Origin: Chryseobacterium gleum
GTDB taxonomy: Bacteria; Bacteroidota; Bacteroidia; Flavobacteriales_D; Sanyastnellaceae
NCBI GenBank assembly: GCA_945869405.1
Contig: CAMBPD010000005.1
Coordinates: 1 to 38,119, forward strand
DNA length: 38,119 bases
Reading direction: 5' to 3'
Part shown: in pieces, positions 15,558 through 24,043 of the stretch
Layout: every line of letters starts with the position of its first letter
How positions within the stretch are numbered: position 1 is the stretch's first letter
Translations under genes and position numbers: made by a program
Notes under the pieces: generated by a model
The model's input: only the letters and a program-made list of their open reading frames with translations
Database searches by the model: none
What the model was told of the DNA's origin: nothing

Positions 15558-16451
15558 ATGCAAAAAGAAACGCCTCGCTCGCTTCACCTAGCGGCCATCG
15601 CAGTGTTGGCCATTACCTGGGGAAGCTCTTTCATGCTGATGAAGCGCGCACTCAAAGACGACTTGAATCAACCTGTGCTTGCTCCCGAACAAGTGGCCGC
15701 GCTTCGGATGGCCATCGCTTCGTTCATCTTGCTGCCTGTTTCATTTAGCGCTTTTCGGAAAGTCAAAATACGCGAATGGAAATACCTAGCCATCGTTGGC
15801 CTCTTGGGAAGCGGAATTCCAGCTGTTCTTTTCACCACAGCCCAGCAACACCTCGACAGCAGTTTGGCAGGCATACTCAATACACTCACACCCTTATTCA
15901 CGCTGCTCATTGGCATTGCGTTTTTTCAAAAGGAATTCAAAAGACTCCAACTTGTGGGTGTGCTCATCGGTCTCACAGGAGCCATCAGCCTCATTGTACT
16001 TCAAGGCACGGCGAGTACACAACACCCCATATTCGCGCTACTCATCATCGTAGCGACACTTTTTTACGGCGTTAGCGTGAACACCATATCCGCCAAAATA
16101 CCTCATATACACCCCATTCACATTACCGCCCTGTCCTTGCTGGTCGCTGGTATTCCAGCATCCATTTATCTTGCGCAAACCAACATTACCGAAATTATAA
16201 CTCAGCATCCCTCAGGGTGGCAATCTGTTGGATACGTCGTCGTGCTCGCCGTTTTCGGTACCTGCCTCGCCAACATCCTTTTCTTTTGGCTTACCCAACA
16301 AACCTCACCACTTTTTGCCTCATCAGTCACGTATTTCATGCCTATGGTAGCCGTTGGTTGGGGGCTCAACGATGGCGAAACCTTTGGCGCTGTGCACCTC
16401 GGGTGCGCATTGATTGTGCTAGTGGGTGTTTGGCTCGTCAACAAAAAATGA
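15558..16451 (+). CDS. EamA/DMT family transporter
   Basis: A 297-residue inner-membrane protein with ten predicted helices in two EamA repeats. I start at ATG 15558 (MQKETPRSLHLAA) rather than the track's TTG at 15519, because the ATG lies just before the first helix and the upstream codons overlap the putative promoter. Helix 1 contains AITWGSSFMLMKRAL. The first repeat ends near LTGAISLIVLQG and the second near LGCALIVLVGVWLVNKK, the usual family ending. Members export amino acids, nucleosides or other metabolites; the substrate cannot be told here. It is divergent from the HMA lipoprotein gene and is followed by the rplU promoter. Confidence 0.88.
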   Translation: MQKETPRSLHLAAIAVLAITWGSSFMLMKRALKDDLNQPVLAPEQVAALRMAIASFILLPVSFSAFRKVKIREWKYLAIVGLLGSGIPAVLFTTAQQHLDSSLAGILNTLTPLFTLLIGIAFFQKEFKRLQLVGVLIGLTGAISLIVLQGTASTQHPIFALLIIVATLFYGVSVNTISAKIPHIHPIHITALSLLVAGIPASIYLAQTNITEIITQHPSGWQSVGYVVVLAVFGTCLANILFFWLTQQTSPLFASSVTYFMPMVAVGWGLNDGETFGAVHLGCALIVLVGVWLVNKK

Positions 16452-16478
16452 GCTTTTACCTATTTTGCCCGAAAATCC

Positions 16479-16511
16479 TTTGGCAGAATACGTATTCAGT
16501 ACGTATATTTG
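16479..16511 (+). promoter_or_regulatory. rplU-rpmA promoter (Bacteroidota type)
   Basis: TTTG (16479-16482), 21-bp spacer, TATATTTG (16504-16511). This is the best match to the Bacteroidota consensus TTTG-N(19-21)-TAnnTTTG in the window. It predicts a leader of about 40 nt before rplU, with AT-rich sequence. A GGAGG (16532-16536) lies 22 nt before the ATG, too far for a normal Shine-Dalgarno role. Confidence 0.65.
16488..16506. promoter_or_regulatory. Inverted repeat within the rplU promoter spacer
   Basis: ATACGTA-ttcag-TACGTAT: two perfect 7-bp arms, each nearly self-palindromic, with a 5-bp gap. They lie between the -33 and -7 boxes and overlap the first bases of the -7 box. It could be an operator or be coincidental. 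Confidence 0.3.
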
Positions 16512-16558
16512 CCACCCTCTAAAAAATATTTGGAGGTAAATCATTTAAAATCAATAAC

Positions 16559-16867
16559 ATGTACGCTATCGTTGAAATAGCAGGGCATCAGTACAAAGTA
16601 CAAAAAGATCAACAGATCTTCGTAAACCGTCTTCAAAATGAAGAAGGTGAGAAGGTGACGTTCGACAAGGTTCTCCTCGTTGAAAACACCGGAAAGATCA
16701 CAGTTGGCGCCCCCGCTATCGAAGGTATGAAGGTTACCGCTCACGTAGAGAAACACCTTAAAGGAGATAAAGTAATTGTATTCAAGAAGAAGCGCCGAAA
16801 GGGCTATCAAAAGAAGAATGGCTTTCGCGCCTATCTTACTTCAATCAAAATTGAATCAATCGGTTAA
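16559..16867 (+). CDS. rplU: 50S ribosomal protein L21
   Basis: A 102-residue ribosomal protein of the large subunit that binds 23S rRNA. The start MYAIVEIAGHQYKVQKDQ and the C-terminal basic block FKKKRRKGYQKKNGFRAYLTSIKIESI are diagnostic of L21. The length is normal. It is followed by rpmA after 33 bp, the standard rplU-rpmA pair, under the promoter described at 16479-16511. Confidence 0.97.
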   Translation: MYAIVEIAGHQYKVQKDQQIFVNRLQNEEGEKVTFDKVLLVENTGKITVGAPAIEGMKVTAHVEKHLKGDKVIVFKKKRRKGYQKKNGFRAYLTSIKIESIG

Positions 16868-16900
16868 TACACAATTAGAATCCTATAACACCCCAATACA

Positions 16901-17155
16901 ATGGCACACAAAAAAGGTGAAGGTAAAGTAAAGAACGGCCGCGAATCGGAAAGCAAACGTCTCGGAGTGAAACTCTACGGAGGTCAAGTTTGCATCGCTG
17001 GTAATATCCTCGTTCGTCAACGTGGTACACGTCACAACGCAGGTCTCAACGTAGGCATCGGAAAAGATCACACACTATTCGCACTCGTTGATGGCACCGT
17101 TCAATTCCGCAAGAGAAAAGACAACAAATCATTCGTTTCGATTATTCCTGCATAA
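16901..17155 (+). CDS. rpmA: 50S ribosomal protein L27
   Basis: An 84-residue ribosomal protein near the peptidyl transferase centre. It starts [20 protein letters not shown], continues LGVKLYGGQ and [13 protein letters not shown], and ends KSFVSIIPA. The N-terminus begins directly MAHKKG, as in Gram-negative L27, with no cleavable extension. It is the second gene of the rplU-rpmA operon and is followed by a terminator. Confidence 0.97.
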   Translation: MAHKKGEGKVKNGRESESKRLGVKLYGGQVCIAGNILVRQRGTRHNAGLNVGIGKDHTLFALVDGTVQFRKRKDNKSFVSIIPA

Positions 17156-17180
17156 GGAGCATTCGACTCAAAAACCTTAT

Positions 17181-17218
17181 AACTCCCGCTCTCGCTCTGT
17201 CGAGGACGGGAGTTTTTT
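17181..17218 (+). terminator. Rho-independent terminator after rpmA
   Basis: Outer stem aactcccg (17181-17188) with cgggagtt (17207-17214), an inner short stem ctcg/cgag, and a T-run to 17218. It ends only 29 bp before the serS start. Confidence 0.8.
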
Positions 17219-17247
17219 ATTTTAATTCGCCAAACGATTTATTTACC

Positions 17248-18522
17248 ATGCTTCTAGTTTCCAACCTACGCGAAAACCGCGATGCTGTCATCTCCGGTCT
17301 CGCCAAACGAAATAAAGATTTCACAAAAACCATCGATGAGATTATCGCACTCGATGAATTGCGCCGCAAAACACAAAATGACCTGGATAATAACTTGGCC
17401 GAAGCCAACAAAATTTCCAAGGAAATCGGCGACCTCTTCAAAAGCGGTAAAAAAGATGAAGCAGAAGCCTCAAAGCCACGAGTAGCAGCTCTCAAAGAAA
17501 CTTCCAAATCGCTGGAAGCAGCGCTGCAACAAACGGAAGAAACGCAAAAACAACTCCTATACACCTTACCCAACGTACCGACAGACAGTGTGCCACATGG
17601 CACCAATGCCGACGACAACGTAGAAGTATTCGCGTGGGGGAAAATGCCCAATTTGGGCGAACATAAAAAACCGCATTGGGAACTCATTGAAGAGTATGAC
17701 ATCATTGATTTCGAACTCGGCACCAAAATAACCGGTGCTGGTTTTCCGGTATACAAAGGAGCAGGAGCTAAACTGCAACGCGCTCTTATTAATTTCTTCC
17801 TCGACGAAGCCTCCAAAGCCGGATACCGCGAGTTTCAACCACCCCTATTGGTGAACGAAGCGAGTGGATATGGAACAGGACAACTGCCAGACAAAGAAGG
17901 ACAGATGTACCACTCCACGGTAGACGACCTTTACTTAATCCCGACCGCAGAAGTACCGCTAACCAACCTATACCGCGATGTCATTCTGAAAGAAGACCAA
18001 CTCCCCGTGAAAATGACCGGCTATACTCCTTGTTTCCGCCGTGAGGCTGGAAGCTGGGGGGCTCATGTGCGCGGCTTAAATCGACTGCACCAATTCGACA
18101 AAGTAGAAATTGTACAACTAGCGCATCCTGAAAAATCTTACCAGATTCTCGAAGAAATGGTTGATCACGTGAAAGGACTTCTTCAAAAACTTGAACTGCA
18201 CTTCCGCGTCATACGTCTCTGTGGTGGCGACATGGGTTTCACCTCGGCGTTAACCTACGACTTCGAAGCATGGAGCGGTGCACAGGAACGTTGGTTAGAA
18301 GTAAGCTCTACCTCCAACTTTGAAACATTTCAGGCGAATCGACTAAAATGCCGATTCAAAAACAGCGAGGGAAAAACGCAATTGGTACACACACTCAACG
18401 GCAGTGCTCTTGCATTGCCAAGAATAGTGGCTTCACTTCTTGAAAACAACCAAAGCGCCGAGGGCATTCACATACCAGCAGCCCTAGTGCCCTATACAGG
18501 ATTCGACATCATCAAAAAATAA
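17248..18522 (+). CDS. serS: Serine--tRNA ligase
   Basis: A 424-residue class II synthetase that charges tRNA(Ser). The N-terminal antiparallel coiled coil (about 30-105) that grips the long variable arm of tRNA(Ser) is visible as a charged helical segment. Motif 2 is YTPCFRREAGSWG followed by RGLNRLHQFDKVEI. Motif 3 is LNGSALALPRIVASLLEN, and the C-terminus is IPAALVPYTGFDIIKK. The length and start (MLLVSNLRENRDAVISGLAKR) fit the family. A terminator lies immediately upstream, so expression needs read-through from rplU-rpmA or a promoter buried in the terminator region; none is obvious. Confidence 0.96.
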   Translation: MLLVSNLRENRDAVISGLAKRNKDFTKTIDEIIALDELRRKTQNDLDNNLAEANKISKEIGDLFKSGKKDEAEASKPRVAALKETSKSLEAALQQTEETQKQLLYTLPNVPTDSVPHGTNADDNVEVFAWGKMPNLGEHKKPHWELIEEYDIIDFELGTKITGAGFPVYKGAGAKLQRALINFFLDEASKAGYREFQPPLLVNEASGYGTGQLPDKEGQMYHSTVDDLYLIPTAEVPLTNLYRDVILKEDQLPVKMTGYTPCFRREAGSWGAHVRGLNRLHQFDKVEIVQLAHPEKSYQILEEMVDHVKGLLQKLELHFRVIRLCGGDMGFTSALTYDFEAWSGAQERWLEVSSTSNFETFQANRLKCRFKNSEGKTQLVHTLNGSALALPRIVASLLENNQSAEGIHIPAALVPYTGFDIIKK

Positions 18523-18576
18523 AGGCCGTTTTGGATTTTTTGCGGATTGAATACCTACGGTCGTTGCCGCATAGAG

Positions 18577-18584
18577 TACCTTAG
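18577..18584 (+). promoter_or_regulatory. Possible -7 box of the lipoprotein/TPR gene pair
   Basis: TACCTTAG, 5 bp before the ATG at 18590, fits a loose TAnnTTnG. If real, the mRNA would be leaderless. There is no -33 TTG at a good distance; the nearest is 27 bp upstream. Confidence 0.22.
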
Positions 18585-18589
18585 CTGCC

Positions 18590-19165
18590 ATGCGATTGTT
18601 TGCCGCCATTCACCTTTTCTTTGCCGCTTGTGCTCTAGTGCTCATGCAAGCATGCAATGCGCCAAGAAACTTCGAAGATGAAATTCATGCCATAGACTCG
18701 CTAAACATTGCAATGGATGAGTCTGTGCAATTGCTCGACTCAGCGGCACTGCAAATCACAGATTCAATTACCCGCCAATTGAAATTCATCCAAAATAATT
18801 TTAGAGGTGAAATGAAACAGTCAATGGCTGAAACACTACTGCGATTTGGCAACTACCGTGGCAAAGTAGTGACCATTGAACAATGGAAAGATTCCCTCCA
18901 TTACAGAAAAGACCAATTGCAAAACGAATTTTTTGCATTGCGAAATACGCTCTCCGACAAGGCAACTCACGACCGACTCAACCGCGAAATTTCGGAGCTC
19001 TATGCCGACTCTGTCTTGCAAAGCCTTACCGAAAAACAACAACAGTGGCACACCAAAATCAATGAATGGATGCAGCAAAAACAGTCGGTGAACAACAATT
19101 GGAGGTTGCTAAACGATACCATAAGTGTGTACAGAGAATCTATACCCCAAAGAAAACAACCATGA
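18590..19165 (+). CDS. Putative lipoprotein with coiled-coil body, unknown function
   Basis: A 191-residue protein I do not recognise. The N-terminus is a lipoprotein signal (ALVLMQAC, lipobox Cys22), so it is probably anchored in the periplasmic face of a membrane. The rest is polar and helix-rich, with no obvious catalytic motif. Its heptad-like stretches, such as MKQSMAETLLRF and QNEFFALRNTLSDKATHDRLNREISEL, suggest a coiled coil or a helical bundle. The stop overlaps the start of the TPR gene (ATGA, 19162-19165), so the two products are made together and may act as partners. Confidence 0.7.
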   Translation: MRLFAAIHLFFAACALVLMQACNAPRNFEDEIHAIDSLNIAMDESVQLLDSAALQITDSITRQLKFIQNNFRGEMKQSMAETLLRFGNYRGKVVTIEQWKDSLHYRKDQLQNEFFALRNTLSDKATHDRLNREISELYADSVLQSLTEKQQQWHTKINEWMQQKQSVNNNWRLLNDTISVYRESIPQRKQP

Positions 19166-20979
19166 TTAAGCATTGGCTCTTTATGCTTGGCCTCATGCTA
19201 TGCGGGCTAACGGCCTCTGCCCAAGAAACCGACATGGAACTGGCCGACTATTATTACAACCAAGGCATGTTCGAACAGGCCAAGCTCTACTACGAAAAAA
19301 TTTACAAGACCAACAAAACATCGAAGGTCTTCAATAATTACCTCAATACGCTCATTGAACTGCGTGAACTCGAAGAGGCTGAAAAGATGGCCAAGAAAAA
19401 AATTAAGGAAGATGCAAAGGATGGCGTTGGTTACCTAAAACTGGGAGATCTCTACCGCAAATTCAACAAGCAGGAAGAAGCGAACGAACAATTCGATGAA
19501 GCCGTAAAGCGCGTTGAGCCCACTCGTTCCAACATACAACGATTGGCCAATGAGTTCGGACTCATCAACGAATATGAATACGCATTGAAGGTGTATGAAA
19601 AAGGACGAGCGCAATCGAAAGACGGTTATAACTTCACCTACGAGGTTGCCAACATGAAGGGCAATCTTGGCGACTACGCGGGCATGACGGAAGCCTTCCT
19701 TGACCTCATTGGCGAGGAACCAAACTACCTGCAGACCGTGCAAAACTCTTTCAATAGACTCCTCAACCTAGAGGACAACAAAGAGAACATGGATATGCTC
19801 AAAATGGCATTGCTTAAACGGGCTCAGAAATATCCGGACTCAACCATTTATGCGGAAATGCTTGCGTGGTTATTCATGCAAAAAAAAGACTTTGCCTCGG
19901 CCCTTGTGCAATCCATGGCACTCGACAAACGACAAAATGAGAATGGCAGCCGACTTATTAATTTGGCGCAACTTGCACTCAATAACGGAGACTACGAAAC
20001 CTCGCGAAAAGCCTATCAAGCCGTAATTGAAAAAGGGCCTGCCTCGGACTATTACATCATGGCGCGTATCGAAAAACTGCAAGTCTCGAAAGAAGAACTT
20101 TCACAAAAACCCGGCACAGACTCAGTGCTTTATGCACAATTAGAAACCGACTACATCGCTGCACTCGGAGAATTAGGAAGAACACACGAAACAGCAGTTT
20201 TAATGAAAGAACTCGCGCACCTGCAGGCTTTTCATCTGAAGAAATCCTCCGACGCTGTTACACTGCTGCGCGAGGCGATTGCATTGCCTGGAATTTTCAA
20301 TAAAACGCAAGCCTTGTGCAAGCTCGAATTAGGTGATGTGCAAGTCTTCAAAGGTGATATATGGGATGCTTCTCTTTTGTTTTCCCAAGTTGAACTGGAT
20401 TTCAAAGACGATATTTTAGGCAACGAAGCAAAATTTCGAAACGCTCGTGTTTCATACTATACCGGTGACTTTGATTGGGCACAAGGGCAACTCGATGCCC
20501 TCAAAGCTTCAACCTCAAAACTGATTTCCAACGACGCGATAGACCTCTCGTTGCTCATTACAGACAACTTCAACATGGACACAACCCTAGCTCCCATGAT
20601 GATGTATGCCCGAGCCGACCTACTGGCCTACCAAAACCGCTTCGACGATTGCATAACAACGCTAGACTCTATTCTCGTTGAATACCCAGCACACACCCTT
20701 ACCGATGAAATTAAAATGCTCAAGGCATCGCTCTATATGCAACGAGCACAATTCGACCTTGCGCGCGACTTATATCAAAACGTTGTCGATTTGCATTTCG
20801 CCGATATTACTGCAGATGACGCCTTGTTCAAGCTAGCCCTACTCCATGAGCAAGTATATCTAGACAACACAAAAGCAATGTCGCTGTTTGAAAAATTGAT
20901 CACGGATTTTCCTGCTAGTCTGTATGTCGTTGAAGCACGCAAACATTTCAGAGCACTGCGAGGCGACGACTTGAATTAA
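19162..20979 (+). CDS. Periplasmic tetratricopeptide-repeat protein
   Basis: A 605-residue exported TPR protein. The track start at 19066 lies inside the upstream gene. The ATG at 19162 (MIKHWLFMLGLMLCGLTASAQ) begins a clear signal peptide, cleaved near ASA-QE, and overlaps the previous stop as ATGA. TPR units are seen from the start of the mature protein (DYYYNQGMFEQAKLYYEKI) through the middle (GYLKLGDLYRKFNKQEEANEQFDEA) and at the C-terminus (AQFDLARDLYQNVV and the segment ending MSLFEKLITDFPASLYV). The C-terminal pattern resembles the YbgF/BamD-type TPRs that end in FPxSxYxxEA. A scaffold in the cell envelope is likely; partners are unknown, with the coupled lipoprotein the obvious candidate. 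Confidence 0.82.
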   Translation: MIKHWLFMLGLMLCGLTASAQETDMELADYYYNQGMFEQAKLYYEKIYKTNKTSKVFNNYLNTLIELRELEEAEKMAKKKIKEDAKDGVGYLKLGDLYRKFNKQEEANEQFDEAVKRVEPTRSNIQRLANEFGLINEYEYALKVYEKGRAQSKDGYNFTYEVANMKGNLGDYAGMTEAFLDLIGEEPNYLQTVQNSFNRLLNLEDNKENMDMLKMALLKRAQKYPDSTIYAEMLAWLFMQKKDFASALVQSMALDKRQNENGSRLINLAQLALNNGDYETSRKAYQAVIEKGPASDYYIMARIEKLQVSKEELSQKPGTDSVLYAQLETDYIAALGELGRTHETAVLMKELAHLQAFHLKKSSDAVTLLREAIALPGIFNKTQALCKLELGDVQVFKGDIWDASLLFSQVELDFKDDILGNEAKFRNARVSYYTGDFDWAQGQLDALKASTSKLISNDAIDLSLLITDNFNMDTTLAPMMMYARADLLAYQNRFDDCITTLDSILVEYPAHTLTDEIKMLKASLYMQRAQFDLARDLYQNVVDLHFADITADDALFKLALLHEQVYLDNTKAMSLFEKLITDFPASLYVVEARKHFRALRGDDLN

Positions 20980-21125
20980 CTAAACACTCCGTCGGCAACC
21001 GCCACATCGAGCAGTTTCATCGCCTTGTCAAAATCAAAATCCGACAATGATGTTTGAACGTGGCGAATAGTCTCTAAGCTCGCAACTTGTGCCCCGCTAA
21101 ACCTTACGTTACTATTCATTACCAT
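20976..21125 (-). CDS. Candidate 49-residue small protein (uncertain)
   Basis: A complete reading frame below the ORF-track cutoff: ATG at 21125, with a second ATG two codons later, and stop TAA overlapping the stop of the convergent TPR gene by 4 bp. The product begins MVMNSNVRFSGAQ and ends MKLLDVAVADGVFS. Its composition is plausible for a soluble helical peptide, with no signal peptide or known motif. It lies just past the terminator of nrdA, so it would need its own promoter, and none is clear. It could be a real small gene, the 3' remnant of a decayed gene, or chance. Confidence 0.2.
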   Translation of the reverse strand: MVMNSNVRFSGAQVASLETIRHVQTSLSDFDFDKAMKLLDVAVADGVFS

Positions 21126-21146
21126 GGCGCGAACTTGTCTTTTCAA

Positions 21147-21175
21147 TAAAAAGCCCCAGAGTTTCCTCTGGGGCT
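21147..21175 (-). terminator. Rho-independent terminator downstream of nrdA
   Basis: On the minus strand, agccccagag-GAAA-ctctggggct is followed by TTTTTAT. The 10-bp stem is perfect with a GNRA-type loop, about 75 bp after the nrdA stop. The T-run is only on the minus-strand side, so it serves nrdA. Confidence 0.85.
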
Positions 21176-21248
21176 AAAGAGCTCAATCAACTGTATTTTA
21201 AGTCGCCGTGTCACCTGTTTTTTTGGGTGCATAGGCATTAATAATTCT

Positions 21249-23729
21249 CTAGCCGCTGCACATCTCGCACGCATCTGGATTGTCGAGAGAACACGACAAC
21301 GCAGCTTGGTTTTGCGCAATCTCCTCCGCGCTCATTCCTGCCGCAGATGACAGTTCCATCGTCATTTGTGACGCTTGAGGCTCTACCATAACAGGCTCTA
21401 CCGCGTAGGCCGCTGCTGTTGCAATCGCCATGGCCGACTCCACTAGTGCTGGGATAGTTTCTGTCTGGTACTTCTTTTCAACGGTGAACTTAATTGCATC
21501 GGTGGCTGCCTTCGTGCGCAGGTAATACATACCTGTTTTCAAACCACGCTCCCATGAATAGAAGTGCATCGATGACAACTTACCAAAATTCGCATTCTCC
21601 ATAAATATGTTGAGCGACTGGCTCTGGCAAATGAAGGCGCCGCGGTCTGCTGCCATTTCAATGATCGACTTCTGTGAAAGCTCCCATGCTGTTTTGTAAA
21701 GGGCCTTCAGATTCTCTGGTATCTCATCAATCGATTGAACCGATCCGTTCGCTCCAATCAACTTGTTCTTAATATCTTCATTCCACAAGCCAAGATTCAC
21801 AAGATCGCGCAACAAATGCTTATTGACAATAATATACTCACCAGCCAAAACACGACGGGTGTAAATGTTACTTGTATAGGGTTCAAAGCACTCGTTATTG
21901 CCCAAAATTTGCGCCGTGCTCGCCGTTGGCATTGGAGCGAGCAACAACGAATTACGCATTCCGTGATTCTTGATTTCTTCCTTCAGCACATCCCACTCCC
22001 AACGTGAAGATGGCGTTACATTCCACATGTCATATTGCAGAATGCCCTGGCTTGCAGGCGAGCCTTCATAGGTTTCATACGAGCCAAACTCCTTTGCCAA
22101 GTCCTTGGAAGCTGTGCAGGCAGCATAATAGATTGTTTCAAATACTTCCTTGTTCAATTGGCGTGATTCTGCACTATCAAATGGGAAGCGCATAAGAATA
22201 AACGCATCAGCCAATCCTTGCACGCCAATGCCGATTGGACGGTGGCGCATATTGCTCTTCCTTGTCTCTGGTACTGGGTAATAGTTGCCGTCGATAATCT
22301 TGTTCAAATTCACTGTGAGTTGATAGGCCACATCGAACAACTTGTGGTGGTCGAACTTGCCCTCCTTCACAAATTTCGGCAGGGCAATGGAGCCAAGGTT
22401 GCACACCGCGATTTCGTCTGGAGCAGTGTACTCCATGATTTCTGTGCACAAATTTGAACTCTTGATTGTCCCCAAATTTTTCTGGTTGCTCTTGCTGTTT
22501 GCCGCATCCTTGTAGAGCATATACGGTGTACCCGTCTCGATCTGAGATTCAAGAATTCTAAACCATAAATCTTGGGCTTTAATCGTCTGACGACCTTTGC
22601 CCTCACTTTCGTACTTTGTATACAGTGCTTCAAAATTATCTCCCCAAACGTCTGACAGTCCAGGGCACTCATGCGGACACATCAAGGTCCATTCTCCGTC
22701 TGCTTTAACGCGCTTCATGAACAAATCCGGAATCCATAACGCATAAAATAAATCGCGTGCACGAGCTTCTTCTTTTCCGTGATTCTTCTTCAAATCAAGA
22801 AAGTCGTAAACATCTGCGTGCCATGGCTCGAGATATATTGCGAATGAACCCTTTCTCTTACCGCCGCCCTGATCTACGTAGCGAGCAGTATCGTTGAATA
22901 CCTTCAACATTGGAACAATACCATTGCTGGTGCCATTGGTGCCCTTGATGTATGAGCCCTTGGCCCGCACGTTGTGTATACTTAAACCTATACCACCTGC
23001 ACTCTGTGAAATAAGTGCGGTCTGCTTCAGTGTGTTGTAAATCCCGTCAATGCTGTCGTCTTGCATCTGAAGCAAAAAACAAGAACTCATCTGAGGCTTA
23101 GGAGTTCCCGCGTTGAACAAGGTAGGTGTTGCGTGCGTGAACCAACCCTCGCTAAGCATATTGTACGTTTTGATGGCCTCAGTAATATCTGCCTTGTGAA
23201 TTCCCACGGCAACACGCATAAACAATTGCTGCGGACGTTCAGCGACTTTGCCGTTGGTCTTAAGCAAATAAGAACGCTCTAGCGTCTTGAAACCGAAGTA
23301 ATCAAAATTAAAGTCGCGGTCGTAAATAATTGTGCTGTCCAAAATTGGAGCGTTGTCGACGATCACCTTGTATACATCATCCGCAATCAATCCAGCGTTT
23401 GCACCTGTTTTCGGATCAACATAGTAATAAAAATCTGTCATCACCTGACTGAACGACTTCTTGGTGTTCTTGTGCAGATTGCTCACCGCTATGCGTGAAG
23501 CAAGCAAGGCATAATCTGGATGTGTGGCAGTATTGGTGGCCGCAATTTCCGCCGCCAAGTTATCGAGCTCACTAGTGGTTACTCCATCGTAAACACCCTC
23601 AATCACCTTCATGGCAACTTTTACGGAATCTACAATTGGATTCAACCCGTAACAAAGCTTTCCCACGCGAGCAGTGATTTTGTCAAATTTCACCGTCTCC
23701 TTGTGACCGTCTCTTTTAATAACGAACAT
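21249..23729 (-). CDS. nrdA: Ribonucleoside-diphosphate reductase, alpha (large) subunit, class Ia
   Basis: The 826-residue catalytic subunit that reduces NDPs to dNDPs. It opens with an ATP-cone domain ([23 protein letters not shown]), the site of dATP inhibition. The active-site region shows [17 protein letters not shown], then [21 protein letters not shown] and [20 protein letters not shown]. These carry the redox and radical cysteines (SSC, NLC) and the loop of the finger. Tyrosines for radical transfer sit near the C-terminus of the barrel. The tail ends [13 protein letters not shown], whose CEMC pair accepts electrons from thioredoxin or glutaredoxin. It is downstream of nrdB on the same strand, but 314 bp apart, with a leader that may be structured. 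The terminator is at 21147-21175. Confidence 0.97.
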   Translation of the reverse strand: MFVIKRDGHKETVKFDKITARVGKLCYGLNPIVDSVKVAMKVIEGVYDGVTTSELDNLAAEIAATNTATHPDYALLASRIAVSNLHKNTKKSFSQVMTDFYYYVDPKTGANAGLIADDVYKVIVDNAPILDSTIIYDRDFNFDYFGFKTLERSYLLKTNGKVAERPQQLFMRVAVGIHKADITEAIKTYNMLSEGWFTHATPTLFNAGTPKPQMSSCFLLQMQDDSIDGIYNTLKQTALISQSAGGIGLSIHNVRAKGSYIKGTNGTSNGIVPMLKVFNDTARYVDQGGGKRKGSFAIYLEPWHADVYDFLDLKKNHGKEEARARDLFYALWIPDLFMKRVKADGEWTLMCPHECPGLSDVWGDNFEALYTKYESEGKGRQTIKAQDLWFRILESQIETGTPYMLYKDAANSKSNQKNLGTIKSSNLCTEIMEYTAPDEIAVCNLGSIALPKFVKEGKFDHHKLFDVAYQLTVNLNKIIDGNYYPVPETRKSNMRHRPIGIGVQGLADAFILMRFPFDSAESRQLNKEVFETIYYAACTASKDLAKEFGSYETYEGSPASQGILQYDMWNVTPSSRWEWDVLKEEIKNHGMRNSLLLAPMPTASTAQILGNNECFEPYTSNIYTRRVLAGEYIIVNKHLLRDLVNLGLWNEDIKNKLIGANGSVQSIDEIPENLKALYKTAWELSQKSIIEMAADRGAFICQSQSLNIFMENANFGKLSSMHFYSWERGLKTGMYYLRTKAATDAIKFTVEKKYQTETIPALVESAMAIATAAAYAVEPVMVEPQASQMTMELSSAAGMSAEEIAQNQAALSCSLDNPDACEMCSG

Positions 23730-23743
23730 ATTCTTTCTTTTTT

Positions 23744-23776
23744 TTAAATCTTAACTGGTTGGGATTCTTCAAACAT
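23744..23776 (-). other. 10-codon upstream ORF in the nrdA leader
   Basis: ATG TTT GAA GAA ... ATT TAA encodes [10 protein letters not shown] and ends 14 nt before the nrdA ATG. Its 5' half overlaps the 3' strand of the candidate P1 stem of the leader. It may be a leader peptide or chance. Confidence 0.2.
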
Positions 23777-23850
23777 CTACCGCTAGGCTCCCTTCACTAT
23801 CGGCTTCTCATAGAGGGCATTTTTAATGCTCCTCCGGTCTCGTATGAATC
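23763..23850 (-). ncRNA. Candidate structured RNA in the nrdA 5' leader
   Basis: The 314-bp gap between nrdB and nrdA has no gene. On the transcribed strand, 88 nt can fold as a three-way junction. P1 is GAUUC with GAAUC. P2 is GGAGG-(A)-GCAUU, loop AAA, AAUGC-CCUCU (10 bp with one bulge and one G-U). P3 is CCGAUAG with CUAGCGG (one mismatch) around UGAAGGGAGC. It does not match the cobalamin, purine or NrdR-box patterns I can recall. Elsewhere in the gap are a 7-bp hairpin (23976-23996) after nrdB and two copies of TTTGCAACG on the plus strand. Confidence 0.3.
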
Positions 23851-24043
23851 TATGCTTTTGCAACGCTTAATTAAAAAAACTAAAAACATCTTTGCAACGA
23901 GGGTGCAATAAAAACATCGAAGACCGGTAAACTCAAAAATTTCATCGTTTGTTTTAAAAAATCAACACACAATTATTCACATCGATAAAATGTGAAAACT
24001 TATTTTGCTCTTACCCAATTTTTTGCATATTCCTGATTTCTCT

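Noticed and set aside
16532-16536. GGAGG as the rplU Shine-Dalgarno site
   Set aside because: It is 22 nt before the start codon, too far, and other genes in the window show no such site.
23730-24043. NrdR boxes or an adenosylcobalamin riboswitch before nrdA
   Set aside because: No paired NrdR-box palindromes and no B12-box-like segment were found; the enzyme is also class Ia, which does not use cobalamin.
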